Source of the DNA: Spirochaetota bacterium
Lineage (GTDB): Bacteria; Spirochaetota; JAHITG01; JAFGFC01
Direction: 5' to 3'
DNA: 52,011 nucleotides
Assembly (NCBI GenBank): GCA_016931325.1
Contig: JAFGFC010000157.1
Coordinates: 1-52,011, forward strand
Part shown: piece by piece, positions 41,622-50,690 of the stretch
Layout: the number at the start of each line of letters is the position of its first letter
Numbering within the stretch: the stretch's first letter is position 1
Program-made: the position numbers and the translations under genes
The notes under the pieces: model-generated
What the model saw: the letters and a program-made list of their open reading frames with translations, nothing else
Told to the model about the DNA's origin: nothing
Database searches by the model: none

Positions 41622-41631
41622 ATACGTATCA

Positions 41632-41659
41632 ATACTATTAAAAATAATTAAAATGTCAA
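41632..41659 (-). promoter_or_regulatory. Sigma70-type promoter for the flaA-like gene
   Basis: On the minus strand a perfect TTGACA is followed after 16 bases by TAGTAT. No sigma28-type motif is visible, which is common for class-II-like flaA genes in spirochaetes. Confidence 0.5.
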
Positions 41660-41708
41660 TTAAAATTCTAATTATATGGATACCGGTCCTGGATCATTGA
41701 TCCTGGCG

Positions 41709-42260
41709 TTATTCGTTATAGACCCGTATATCGTTCAATTCCCTGAAATATTCTTTATAATCGAGACCATAACCCACAACAAAAATATCCTCAATTTCAA
41801 ACCCTTTAAAATGGATTGGCACGACAACTTTTCTTTTAGACGGTTTGTCTAACAGGACACACACCTGGATATCTTTCGGTTTTTTGAAATCCTCGAGATA
41901 CTTGATCAAATAATCCACTGTTATCCCGGTATCGATAATATCCTCAATGATCAAAACATGCCTGCCTGAAATGTCTATCTTCAGATCCTTGACAATCCTT
42001 ATTTTTCCTTCACTTTTCACGCCATCATAACTGGAAAACGCCACAAAATCCATAATCGTGGGGATGGTCAGATAAGAGGACAGATCTGACAAAAATCTGA
42101 AACTCCCCTTTAGATTACATATGAGCACCACTTCACTTTCGCTGTAATGATCTGATATCTCTCTGGCCAGATCCTTTATTTTCCTCTGTATCCTTTTTTG
42201 AGAAATAATTATTTTTCCAAGTTTTTTATAATATATCGTATGTTTCATTGTCCCGATCAA
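41709..42260 (-). CDS. hpt: Hypoxanthine phosphoribosyltransferase
   Basis: Hpt makes IMP or GMP from hypoxanthine or guanine and PRPP, for purine salvage. The 183-residue protein has the PRPP-binding motif 'VLIIEDIIDTGIT' near 106-118, the flexible loop 'FVAFSSYDGVKSEGKIRIVK' and 'VVGYGLDYKEYFRELNDI' at the end for the base. The ATG at 42260 overlaps the nagZ stop (ATGA); an inner ATG at 42248 is an alternative. It is the last gene of the run that begins with the M23 peptidase. Confidence 0.95.
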   Translation of the reverse strand: MIGTMKHTIYYKKLGKIIISQKRIQRKIKDLAREISDHYSESEVVLICNLKGSFRFLSDLSSYLTIPTIMDFVAFSSYDGVKSEGKIRIVKDLKIDISGRHVLIIEDIIDTGITVDYLIKYLEDFKKPKDIQVCVLLDKPSKRKVVVPIHFKGFEIEDIFVVGYGLDYKEYFRELNDIRVYNE

Positions 42261-43972
42261 AAAAGTAAATACTCGTCAAATTTTTTTTTCTGCTTGTTCT
42301 TGCCTTGAAAAATGACACCGACAGCGGCTTCTATTTGAAGGGCCTTAGCCGAATAGGTATTCACGATCGTATCTAAAAAATCGAGTGATTTTATATTTAC
42401 AGGATGCAGATAATTAATTAATATGATATTCTTGTTCTTTGTAAAAATTTGTTCTATGGGATAAGTATATTTATCGTTCTTTATCCCTATCAGGATAACA
42501 TCATTTTTATCCCGCCCTATCCTGTCCATTGTAATGTTCTTTATTGACATAAATTGACAATTCGGGAACCATTTTCGAACCTGAGTGAAAAGACCCCTGT
42601 CCTCTGCTATCACGAGTATCTTGAACTTTTTAAATGATCTCTGTTCTCTGAGGGGGATGAGATTTTTTCTGTTCTTAACAATATCTGTTGTTAAATAGCT
42701 CAAGGTCCGGGCTAATTTTTTATTTTTGTCAGACCCTATCATTCTAATACTTTCTTTGTCTATTTTATAACTCTTGATCCGAAAGATCTTTGAGGAAAAT
42801 ATTTTTTGAGGATTCGTTGTGGTAAAAAGGAAAGCCTTGGCATAGATGATTTTTCTTAATGAATCATCCACCTGTTTCTGAAAATTCTTATCCTTTTTAT
42901 ACTGTTCCAGCAGGTATTGAAAAACCTTTTTCACGGCATGATAATTTTGATTCAATACAACGATATTGACCCCGGCTTTCAAAGCCATATAAACGGCTAC
43001 TTCCAATTTGTGGTTTTGTTTAATACTTTCCATGGCCATTTCGTCCGAAAAAACAAGGCCGCGGGCCTTTAAAGAATGACGGATATACCGGTTGATCATG
43101 ATCCTTGACAGAGAAGCCGGCAAGTAATAATAGGATCGATAATTCATTCTATCAACTTTTTCCATATATTTTACTATGCCCGGGAAAGCGATATGAGAAC
43201 TCATTATCCCCGTAACAGGTGATTGGCTTAATGTTTGAAAGGGAAGCAGTTCGGTATCCTTCAATGTTTCATAATCATGATAATTTGTCAATGGCATATT
43301 ATGTGAATCTTTTGACAGGCTTCCATGGCCCGGGAAATGCTTGATAACAGGCATGACATTGAGCTTTGTATGAGCTTTGATGAACTCATTAGCCATCTGT
43401 GTCACCACCTCCGGATCCGATGAAAAAGCCCTGGGCCCGATGACCCAATTTTTATCGTTCAGATCAAGGTCGACAACCGGGGCAAAATTGACATTGATTC
43501 CTGCTGCCGCTAACTCTGAGGCAATGATATGGCCTGCCAAAAAGGCTAATTTCTTATCTTTTGTTCTTCCGATAGCCATAGGAGAAGGAGGGATGGTAAA
43601 ACCTTTTTTAAGATGAGCGATCCATCCGCCTTCCTGATCTGTGGCCACAAACATAGGGATACCTTTGTTCTGTTTTAAAGATAGATTCTGCGCCTGACTG
43701 ATAAGTCTAATGAGCCTATTTTTACTGACGAAATTTTTGCCAAAGATCTTCATGTTCCCAATATTATATTCTTTGATCATCTCTGCCAATCCCTGATCCA
43801 GGTCAGCTGATCGTGGTGCGATCATTAACAGCTGTCCTATCTTCTGAGAAGGGGTCAATGTTAAAATAAAAGTTTCCAGTCTCTGCTTATTGAATAAGAT
43901 GATGCTGGTTCCCAGAATAATAAGCAAAGCGATGATAATAAAAATGATAGTATATTTATTTGTCAGATTCAT
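42257..43972 (-). CDS. nagZ: Membrane-anchored family GH3 beta-N-acetylhexosaminidase (NagZ-like)
   Basis: NagZ-type enzymes remove GlcNAc from peptidoglycan fragments. The 571-residue protein has an N-terminal membrane span (about 8-26), then the GH3 barrel with 'TDQEGG', the family signature 'KHFPGHGSLSKDSH' and the catalytic Asp in 'FSDEMAM'. About 200 further C-terminal residues contain a nucleotide-like alpha/beta domain ('FKILVIAEDRGLF'). E. coli NagZ is cytoplasmic and about 340 residues, so this is a longer, anchored form, more like those of Bacteroidetes. I chose ATG 43972; an earlier ATG at 43993 would overlap the gene before it. Confidence 0.88.
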   Translation of the reverse strand: MNLTNKYTIIFIIIALLIILGTSIILFNKQRLETFILTLTPSQKIGQLLMIAPRSADLDQGLAEMIKEYNIGNMKIFGKNFVSKNRLIRLISQAQNLSLKQNKGIPMFVATDQEGGWIAHLKKGFTIPPSPMAIGRTKDKKLAFLAGHIIASELAAAGINVNFAPVVDLDLNDKNWVIGPRAFSSDPEVVTQMANEFIKAHTKLNVMPVIKHFPGHGSLSKDSHNMPLTNYHDYETLKDTELLPFQTLSQSPVTGIMSSHIAFPGIVKYMEKVDRMNYRSYYYLPASLSRIMINRYIRHSLKARGLVFSDEMAMESIKQNHKLEVAVYMALKAGVNIVVLNQNYHAVKKVFQYLLEQYKKDKNFQKQVDDSLRKIIYAKAFLFTTTNPQKIFSSKIFRIKSYKIDKESIRMIGSDKNKKLARTLSYLTTDIVKNRKNLIPLREQRSFKKFKILVIAEDRGLFTQVRKWFPNCQFMSIKNITMDRIGRDKNDVILIGIKNDKYTYPIEQIFTKNKNIILINYLHPVNIKSLDFLDTIVNTYSAKALQIEAAVGVIFQGKNKQKKKFDEYLLF

Positions 43973-43976
43973 AGGA

Positions 43977-44651
43977 TTATTGTGTAAGAGCAAAATATAT
44001 TATATTAATACCCATCTGTATAGCCAACTCCCGTTTCTGAAGAGAATCGTGATGGACTTGCTGCTTTTCCCAGCCATCAGCGATATCAGCATTATAGGCA
44101 TAAAACAGGACCAGCCTGTTGTTAATAAATATCCCCAATCCTTTTGGCGGGCCCGGATAATGCTCATGAATTTTTGGCAATCCATTTGTGAATTTATAAA
44201 AACAGGAATATATAGGATGATCAAAAGGGACAGTTACAAATTCTTTGTCCGGAAAAACTTTTTTTATCTCGCGTCTCAGATGCGTGTCCAGACCATAATC
44301 ATCATTGCAAAATAAAAAACCTCCGTTATACAAGAATTGTCTTAGACGGACAACTTCTTCATCTGTAAGTCGAATATTCCCATGCCCGTTGATGAATAGA
44401 AAGGGATACAGAAAAAGATCATCATCTGTCAATTTCACTATCTTTTCCCTGGGATAGATCTTGACAGAGCATCTTTTTTCCATTTGATGCAAAAGATTTT
44501 TCACACCGGTAATACCATTGTACCAATCGCCACCACCGCCATACTGGACAATGGTAAACACAAAATCATAATCGGAATAAATATCACATGTCAGACAGGG
44601 GGACAGTATCATAAAAAAGAATATTACTAAACTAACTCCTTTTGCTCTCAT
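43977..44651 (-). CDS. DUF4159 secreted protein
   Basis: This 224-residue protein has a signal peptide with two cysteines ('LSPCLTC'), then the DUF4159 pattern: 'FVFTIVQYGGGGDWYNGIT', 'FLFINGHGNIRLTDEEVVRL', 'GGFLFCNDDYG' and 'LPKIHEHYPGPPKGLGIFI'. The fold is GATase-like. DUF4159 proteins are found near gliding and MoxR-type genes in other phyla, but no such genes are seen here. It lies 22 bases after ctpA and four bases before the nagZ start. Function is unknown; an envelope role follows from its signal peptide and neighbours. Confidence 0.85.
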   Translation of the reverse strand: MRAKGVSLVIFFFMILSPCLTCDIYSDYDFVFTIVQYGGGGDWYNGITGVKNLLHQMEKRCSVKIYPREKIVKLTDDDLFLYPFLFINGHGNIRLTDEEVVRLRQFLYNGGFLFCNDDYGLDTHLRREIKKVFPDKEFVTVPFDHPIYSCFYKFTNGLPKIHEHYPGPPKGLGIFINNRLVLFYAYNADIADGWEKQQVHHDSLQKRELAIQMGINIIYFALTQ

Positions 44652-44673
44652 ATCGGGTTCAACTATGGTTCTA

Positions 44674-46047
44674 TTATTTCATCGCTTTCAGGGATACAAG
44701 CTGGACAGCCATTTTCAATTGCAGATCCGTATCCAGATCATAAATAGGAGCTTTTTTATTCCTGTATTTTTCATTTTTAACAAGTCCTCTGATAATGGGT
44801 TCGTCCAGATCCAGATCTTCGGAGACCAGTTTCTTCCGTAAATTCTTAATATCTTCGTCATTATAATCCGTTTTTTCTTTTAAAAATTGCTTGATATATC
44901 CCTTCTTTCTGATTTCCTCGATATTGGCCATTTCTTTTTTCGTCAATATCAGGGGTTTTACTTCAATATCCGGTTCAATCCCCTTCTTATGGATCAGGCG
45001 CCCGCCGGGTGTATAATAATATGCTGTTGTATATCTCAAACCGTACCCATCCAGATTAATAACCGATTGAACAGAACCTTTTCCGAATGATTTAACCCCC
45101 ACAAGCACCCCTTTTTTATGGTCCTGTATCGCTCCTGCAAAGATCTCTGAAGCCGAAGCAGAACCATGATTAATAAGAACGGCCAGAGAAACGTCATCAG
45201 AGACCATCGTTGTGTTTTTATTGGCATAATAGTCTTTATTTAAAAAAATATTAAAAACTCCTTCACGGGCTCTTGTATAAACAATCAATCCTTCAGAGAT
45301 AAAAAGATCGACAATGTTAACAGCCACATCTAAAAGACCCCCTGGATTATTCCTTACATCCAAAATCAGGCTTTTGACCTTTCTCTTTTTCATGCCACGT
45401 AAGGCTTTTTCCAGTTCACGGGGCGCGTTCCTGTTAAAAGAGATTATTTTTATATATCCGATCTTGTTATCTATCACAGTGCTTTTTATAGCTTTCAATT
45501 TAATGATCTGGCGTGTCATGGTATAATCTAAAAGTTCATCCAATCCTTCTCTTTCAACTGATATCGTCACTTTCGTTCCCGGTGTACCCCTCAATTTATT
45601 GACCACCTCATTAAGTATGGGATCCTTTACTGGCTCATTTTCGATCTTTATGATCTTATCCCCGGCCAGTATCCCGGCTTTCTCCGCGGGTGTATCCTCC
45701 ATAGGAGATATAACGGTCAGTATATTATCCCTTACCCCGATCACGATCCCCAGCCCCCCATATTCCCCCTTTGTTTCAATGGAAAGCTCTTCCTTTTGCT
45801 GAGGAGATAACAGGGCTGTATGAGGATCATCCAGTGTTCTTATCATACCATTTATCGCCCCGAGTAAAAGGTCTTTAGGATCCTTCTTCTCTACATATTC
45901 ATCTCTCAGCTTTTTATATACTTTTTTAAACAGGTCCAGGAACTGTTCTTCATCATCAGAGCCCTGAACCTGAAGCACAGAAAATCCGATCAAAAAGACT
46001 AAAAGAACAATTATCCTTTTAAAAATAATAATTCTGTTATATTTCAT
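44674..46047 (-). CDS. ctpA: S41-family C-terminal processing protease
   Basis: CtpA cleaves C-termini of envelope proteins and peptidoglycan hydrolases in the periplasm. The 457-residue protein has an N-terminal signal or anchor (about 6-25), a PDZ domain with 'GGLGIVIGVRDN' and 'DTPAEKAGILAGDKIIKIEN', and the S41 domain with the catalytic Ser in 'LINHGSASASEIF' and Lys in 'KSFGKGSVQ'. I chose the third of three nearby ATG codons (46047) because GAGG lies six bases upstream; the first is at 46059. The NlpI-like adaptor used in E. coli is not seen, though a TPR protein lies 3 kb upstream. Confidence 0.95.
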   Translation of the reverse strand: MKYNRIIIFKRIIVLLVFLIGFSVLQVQGSDDEEQFLDLFKKVYKKLRDEYVEKKDPKDLLLGAINGMIRTLDDPHTALLSPQQKEELSIETKGEYGGLGIVIGVRDNILTVISPMEDTPAEKAGILAGDKIIKIENEPVKDPILNEVVNKLRGTPGTKVTISVEREGLDELLDYTMTRQIIKLKAIKSTVIDNKIGYIKIISFNRNAPRELEKALRGMKKRKVKSLILDVRNNPGGLLDVAVNIVDLFISEGLIVYTRAREGVFNIFLNKDYYANKNTTMVSDDVSLAVLINHGSASASEIFAGAIQDHKKGVLVGVKSFGKGSVQSVINLDGYGLRYTTAYYYTPGGRLIHKKGIEPDIEVKPLILTKKEMANIEEIRKKGYIKQFLKEKTDYNDEDIKNLRKKLVSEDLDLDEPIIRGLVKNEKYRNKKAPIYDLDTDLQLKMAVQLVSLKAMK

Positions 46048-46118
46048 TTTCATCCTCATGGCGCTATAAAATAGTTATGAAAAAATTAATACATTTCCTG
46101 TTAAAAAGCAAACTTATT

Positions 46119-46538
46119 TTATAATATTTTTGTCAGGTAGTTTTTATCCCGGATATTTTTGATCACTGATCTCTGGTAAATCCTTGTGATTAAAAAGGCC
46201 AGATAGATACCTGAAAATCCGCAAAGCGCAGAAATTAATTCTGTGGCTTTATTTTGAAAAAATCTGTAAAGATAAAGCGAATACAAAAGATAAAAAAGAA
46301 AGAAAAAAAGAACAGGGAGCATATATAGAATAAAACTGATCTTTACTTGAACAGCAGGAGAAATAAAAACTTCGACCGTATCATTTATTTTAGCCCCCAG
46401 GCCATCATAAGCGAACACCTTTCTTCCGGTGGGGCTTGCCGGGTGACACAACCCACATGATTCACACTGGGCTTTTGAACTTATTAATACTTCTACCAGT
46501 TCACCCTTTTTTCTGATAACACATCCTTTTTCAATCAT
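46119..46538 (-). CDS. RseC/MucC-family redox membrane protein
   Basis: This 139-residue protein has an N-terminal soluble part with a cysteine cluster 'CESCGLC' (about residues 24-30) and two membrane spans (about 64-87 and 99-117). That is the RseC/MucC layout. In E. coli RseC takes part in reducing SoxR together with the Rnf complex; in other phyla homologues are linked to rnf genes. No rnf or sigmaE genes lie nearby. Its start overlaps the M23 peptidase stop by four bases. Confidence 0.85.
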   Translation of the reverse strand: MIEKGCVIRKKGELVEVLISSKAQCESCGLCHPASPTGRKVFAYDGLGAKINDTVEVFISPAVQVKISFILYMLPVLFFFLFYLLYSLYLYRFFQNKATELISALCGFSGIYLAFLITRIYQRSVIKNIRDKNYLTKIL

Positions 46539-47476
46539 CGCTTGGCAAAATATCTTAAATGGAAATAGGGATTAAGGGCCTTGCTGTACTTTCTGATCTC
46601 AAAATGAAGGTGTGAACCCGTTGCCATGCCGCTTCGACCCACATAACCGATGACCTGGCCCTGTTTCACTTTTCGTCCATGTTTTACTCTGATTCTGGAC
46701 AGATGCCCGTATCGGGTGGAATAGCCTCCCTTATGCTTGAGAATGACCATCTTTCCATATCCGCCATAGTTCCCGGCAAAGATCACCTGTCCTGAAGAGG
46801 AAGCCTTTACCGGAGTACCATAAGCGGTGGCAATATCCAGACCGGTATGAAAATGTCTTCTCCTCGATATGGGATGCCTTCGCCAGCCAAAACCAGATGT
46901 GATTCGTCCAAAGACCGGCATTAAAAACCGTCCTAAAAGGGAGATCCTCTCTTCCAATCCGAGCTTCCCTTTAGGAATGAATATATCCTCACCCTCTGTT
47001 ATGGAGTTTTCATCCACCTCATTGATATTCAAAATATCTTCTTCCGGGACCTTGAATTTTTCAGCGATCCCCTCTAATGTTTCACCTGGTTTTACTTTAT
47101 AGAATATTCCATCTTTATTGGGTATCATGATCTCTGTGTCAGGCTGAATGATATGCACATTTTCCAGATTATTGATACTTAACAAAGCATCCATGGAAAG
47201 GCCTGTTCTTTGAGCAATATTCCACAGGCTATCCCCTTTCTTGAATTTATAAAGAACGATCTTCAGATCAGTATCAATAAGGCCTCCGCCTTTGCCGTCA
47301 TATTTTTGATTAAAGATCTCGATATCATGGAGCAGCTGACGTGAGATACCATCATCACCATCTAATGATTCGACATGTTTCCCATCATAATCCGGTTTAT
47401 GGGTAATGAGTAAAACGAAGAGAATAACCAGTAAAGACACGATAAGAATCAATCTTTTTTCTTTTAACATGCTCAC
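46535..47476 (-). CDS. LysM-containing M23 peptidase
   Basis: This 313-residue envelope enzyme has an N-terminal span (about 8-24), two LysM motifs that bind peptidoglycan ('KKGDSLWNIAQRTGLSMDAL' and 'VKPGETLEGIAEKFKVPEED') and a C-terminal M23 domain. The zinc ligands are intact: H in 'HFHTGLDIA' with D, and 'HLHFE'. It should cleave cross-links or amidase-regulate like EnvC; an intact site favours hydrolysis. The start may be GTG 47476, with GGAGG five bases upstream, or ATG 47470. The promoter at 47515-47543 appears to serve this gene and the following rseC, ctpA, DUF4159, nagZ and hpt. Confidence 0.92.
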   Translation of the reverse strand: MSMLKEKRLILIVSLLVILFVLLITHKPDYDGKHVESLDGDDGISRQLLHDIEIFNQKYDGKGGGLIDTDLKIVLYKFKKGDSLWNIAQRTGLSMDALLSINNLENVHIIQPDTEIMIPNKDGIFYKVKPGETLEGIAEKFKVPEEDILNINEVDENSITEGEDIFIPKGKLGLEERISLLGRFLMPVFGRITSGFGWRRHPISRRRHFHTGLDIATAYGTPVKASSSGQVIFAGNYGGYGKMVILKHKGGYSTRYGHLSRIRVKHGRKVKQGQVIGYVGRSGMATGSHLHFEIRKYSKALNPYFHLRYFAKR

Positions 47477-47514
47477 TTTCCCCTCCCTATTATTCTCGTT
47501 ATGCTGACTTGAGA

Positions 47515-47543
47515 AATATACCTAAAAAACCTGATTATGTCAA
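47515..47543 (-). promoter_or_regulatory. Near-consensus promoter for the M23-rseC-ctpA run
   Basis: On the minus strand a perfect TTGACA is followed after exactly 17 bases by TATATT; the leader is about 32 bases and holds GGGAGGGG. Confidence 0.7.
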
Positions 47544-47557
47544 TAATTTTAAAAATA

Positions 47558-49342
47558 TTATTTTACTTTTAAAATAGATAAAAAAGCTTCCTGGGGAATA
47601 TCGACATTCCCGATACGTTTCATCCTCTTTTTCCCCTCTTTCTGCTTTTCTAATAATTTCCTCTTTCTTGTGATATCTCCCCCATAACATTTTGCGATCA
47701 CATCTTTACGCAAAGGAGGAATGCTTTCCCGGGCGATCACCTTTGAACCAACAGCCGCCTGTATGGCCACTTCAAAGAGCTGGCGTGGTATCACCTTTTT
47801 TAATTTTTCTACGATTTTTTTTGCCTGATAATAGGCTTTTTCCCTGTGGGTAATGATGGACAAAGCATCAACTGTTTTTTTATGGATCAGGATATCCACC
47901 TTGACCAGATGGGAAGCACGAAATCCCGTCATTTCGTAATCAAAAGAAGCAAAACCACGACTGACAGATTTAAGGCGGTCTAAAAAATCAAAAATGATCT
48001 CTGACAGCGGAATGTCATACACGAGTTCAACACGGGTGGGATTAATGTATTCGGTTTTTTGATATTCCCCTCTGTACTCCTGCATCAGTTTCATGATATT
48101 ACCGATATATTCTGAAGGTGTGACGATAAGGGCCTGGACAAAGGGCTCTTCAATCTTGTCGATTTTTTTCCCGATCGGAAAATCAGATGGATTGGTTATT
48201 TCCTGTGTCTGGCCTCCCTGTACATGGAGCTTGTAACTTACATTGGGAGCAGTTATCACCAGATCCACATCAAACTCTCTTTCAAGCCGTTCCTGAACGA
48301 TCTCAAGATGTAACAATCCTAAAAACCCGCATCGGAAACCCAATCCTAACGCCTGAGAATTATCCGGCAATGAGCTTAAGGCCGCATCATTCAGTTTTAA
48401 CTTTTCAATGGCTGTTTTCAGATCATCGTACTTATTCCCCTCAACAGGATAGATCCCGGCAAATACCATAGGCTTGACTTTTCTGAAGCCTTTCAAAGGA
48501 CTGGGGGCCGGTCTTTTTGAAAGGGTTATCGTATCGCCAATACTGACATCACTGATCTGCTTGATACCGGCTACAATATACCCGACATCCCCGGTGGAAA
48601 GCACATTGCATTTTTTATATCCCAGAATATAGTATCCCACTTCAGAAACTTCATAACTCTGCTTGGAAGACATAAATATAATCCTATCAGATCCTTTCAC
48701 GTCGCCATCAAATATCCTGACTTTCAGAATAACACCTCTGAAAGAGTCATAATATGAATCAATGATCAAAGCCCTTAAGGGTTGAAGAGGATCTCCCTTG
48801 GGTGATGGTATCTTTTCTACGATCCTGTTCAATAAGGCTTCCACTCCCAGCCCGGATTTAGCGCTGACGGAAATAATCTCTTCTTTGGGAATTAACAGGG
48901 TATGCTCCATTTCTTCTTTAACTTTCGGTACATCAGCAGAGGGAAGGTCTATTTTATTGATAACTCCGATGATCTCCAGCTGGTTATCAAAGGCAATATT
49001 ATAGTTGACAATGGTCTGGGCTTCCACGCCTTGAGCGGCATCCACAAGAAGAATCGCTCCCTCGCAGGCAGCCAGGGAGCGGGAAACCTCATATCCGAAA
49101 TCCATGTGTCCCGGTGTATCGATCAGGTTCAATATGTAATTCTGATCGTTGTAATGATAATTCATCCTGACAGCATGGGATTTAATGGTGATCCCTCTCT
49201 CTTTTTCCAGATCCATATCATCAAGCACCAGAGAATGGCCACCTTTAGCTTTTATATGGGTCAATTCTAAAAGCCTGTCGGCCAGGGTTGATTTTCCGTG
49301 ATCAATGTGGGCAATTATTGAAAAATTTCTAATATTCTTCAT
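47558..49342 (-). CDS. lepA: Elongation factor 4 (LepA)
   Basis: LepA is a ribosome-binding GTPase that aids initiation or back-translocation. The 594-residue protein has the P-loop 'IAHIDHGKSTLADRLLE' near 8-24, 'DTPGHMDFGYEVSRSLA', 'NKIDLPSAD' and the LepA-specific C-terminal domain with 'VIPRQLFEVAIQAAVGSKVI'. I chose ATG 49342 because family members begin with 'MKNIRNFSIIAHIDHGK'; an upstream in-frame start at 49399 would add 19 unlikely residues. It lies 62 bases after the TPR gene; a weak -35/-10 pair (TTGCTT, 18 bases, TATAAC) lies in that gap. Confidence 0.97.
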   Translation of the reverse strand: MKNIRNFSIIAHIDHGKSTLADRLLELTHIKAKGGHSLVLDDMDLEKERGITIKSHAVRMNYHYNDQNYILNLIDTPGHMDFGYEVSRSLAACEGAILLVDAAQGVEAQTIVNYNIAFDNQLEIIGVINKIDLPSADVPKVKEEMEHTLLIPKEEIISVSAKSGLGVEALLNRIVEKIPSPKGDPLQPLRALIIDSYYDSFRGVILKVRIFDGDVKGSDRIIFMSSKQSYEVSEVGYYILGYKKCNVLSTGDVGYIVAGIKQISDVSIGDTITLSKRPAPSPLKGFRKVKPMVFAGIYPVEGNKYDDLKTAIEKLKLNDAALSSLPDNSQALGLGFRCGFLGLLHLEIVQERLEREFDVDLVITAPNVSYKLHVQGGQTQEITNPSDFPIGKKIDKIEEPFVQALIVTPSEYIGNIMKLMQEYRGEYQKTEYINPTRVELVYDIPLSEIIFDFLDRLKSVSRGFASFDYEMTGFRASHLVKVDILIHKKTVDALSIITHREKAYYQAKKIVEKLKKVIPRQLFEVAIQAAVGSKVIARESIPPLRKDVIAKCYGGDITRKRKLLEKQKEGKKRMKRIGNVDIPQEAFLSILKVK

Positions 49343-49404
49343 TGGTATCTTTTTATTATCAGGTTTTAGGTTATACAAATGGCGTGAAAAATCAAGCAAA
49401 TTCT

Positions 49405-50499
49405 TTATAGTTTGGGGAATTCATACATATCGGCAAGATCTCTGTATATCGGGGAAGATTTGTCGGCAAAATCTTTAAATGAATAACTGTTAAAAACATG
49501 GTTATCATATCTTTTAATCTGTTGAAAAACCATTTTAGCCTGCTCTGTTTCCCTGTTTAAATAAAAAGCGAGAGAAAGAACAAGGTGATATTTAGCTCCC
49601 TGAGAATCTATTCTAAAAAGCCTGTGAAAAAATCTTGATACTCTTGTCTTTTTATTGTACAGATCCACTGTTCTTTGAATGAAAGGCAAGGCGTTTGGAT
49701 AATTATTTGTCAACAGATACAAAAGGCCCATATTATAATTGAGGATAATATTATTCCTGTCTTCCTCCAGGACAAGATTCAACTGCTCCAGGGCCTTTTT
49801 ATATTTCTTATATTTTAAAAAGATGATCCCTGATACGATCTTGTATTTTTTTAATCCGAGATCCTTCCTGGCTCGCATCAAATTGGCCATTTCGGAATAA
49901 GCCTGGGAACTATCTTTATCAGACAGATTGTCATAGGCTGTTTGAAGAAAGGAATAGATTTCAAGATCATAAGGATTGGCAGTAATAGCCTTTTCAAAAT
50001 AAGTGATGCTGTGAGAGTAGTCATTAAGAATAAATAAATTCTTTCCTATGGATTTATTGATCATATAGGGATTAACAGGCTCTATGATATCCCCTCCCGT
50101 TTCGCTTTCAGACTCTGTATATATTTTTTCAAGATCAAAAAGATATTTTAAAGCGAGTTTGTACTTGCCCAGAGAAAAATATATTTTACCTAATTTATAA
50201 TAAATAGAATAGCAATATTGATTCCTGTCCAGGGCTTGTAAATAGATATCCATGGCTTTGATCATATCACCGGAGTCTTCATAGACCTTCCCCAGAAGAA
50301 TATACGGATAACATTTATCCGGAAATTTATCCAGATAATTCAAACAGGATTGCGCTGCATTTTGAAAATCATCTCTGGCAAGATATTCTGCCACGGTTCT
50401 TTCCAGGTTCCTTTTCAGTTCATCCGCCTGTAAAACCGTACCCGATAACAAAACGATAAAGAGAAATAAAATACCACATGCCCTTGTTTTGATTTTCAT
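49405..50499 (-). CDS. Secreted TPR-repeat protein
   Basis: This 364-residue protein has a signal peptide (about 1-24) and then a row of TPR units over the rest: 'CYPYILLGKVYEDSGDMIKA', 'YSIYYKLGKIYFSLGKYKLA', 'SITYFEKAITANPYDLEIY' and 'NNYPNALPFIQRTVDLYNKK', among others. It should be a periplasmic binding platform; the partner is unknown. The promoter 50509-50536 leaves only nine bases before the ATG, so its mRNA may lack a leader. Confidence 0.78.
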   Translation of the reverse strand: MKIKTRACGILFLFIVLLSGTVLQADELKRNLERTVAEYLARDDFQNAAQSCLNYLDKFPDKCYPYILLGKVYEDSGDMIKAMDIYLQALDRNQYCYSIYYKLGKIYFSLGKYKLALKYLFDLEKIYTESESETGGDIIEPVNPYMINKSIGKNLFILNDYSHSITYFEKAITANPYDLEIYSFLQTAYDNLSDKDSSQAYSEMANLMRARKDLGLKKYKIVSGIIFLKYKKYKKALEQLNLVLEEDRNNIILNYNMGLLYLLTNNYPNALPFIQRTVDLYNKKTRVSRFFHRLFRIDSQGAKYHLVLSLAFYLNRETEQAKMVFQQIKRYDNHVFNSYSFKDFADKSSPIYRDLADMYEFPKL

Positions 50500-50508
50500 A
50501 TTTTCTGT

Positions 50509-50536
50509 AATATATCCGATTAAAGGGAAATGTCAA
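50509..50536 (-). promoter_or_regulatory. Promoter of the TPR gene, next to its ATG
   Basis: On the minus strand a perfect TTGACA is followed after 16 bases by TATATT, and the ATG comes nine bases after the -10. There is no ribosome-binding site. Confidence 0.6.
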
Positions 50537-50586
50537 GTCCGCGTAAGAGCAACCAGCGCGAGGCCTCCCTCAAGGAGACAGGGATT

Positions 50587-50690
50587 TTAACCACTAAAAA
50601 TACTTAAATTATAGGAATTGCAGAGTCTTGTAGATTCAACTAATTTCAGTGACCTCTGTGGTCTTTTTATTTTTTCAGGGGTTTAGTCCT
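50587..50690. repeat. Weak inverted ACCAC / GTGGT motifs between the TPR and DUF721 genes
   Basis: TTTAACCACT near 50588 and GTGACCTCTGTGGTC near 50650 carry parts of the AACCACAGAGG motif that recurs between genes in many bacteria. Only one pair is present in the window. The rest of the 167-base gap holds the TPR promoter and nothing else I can name. Confidence 0.3.
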
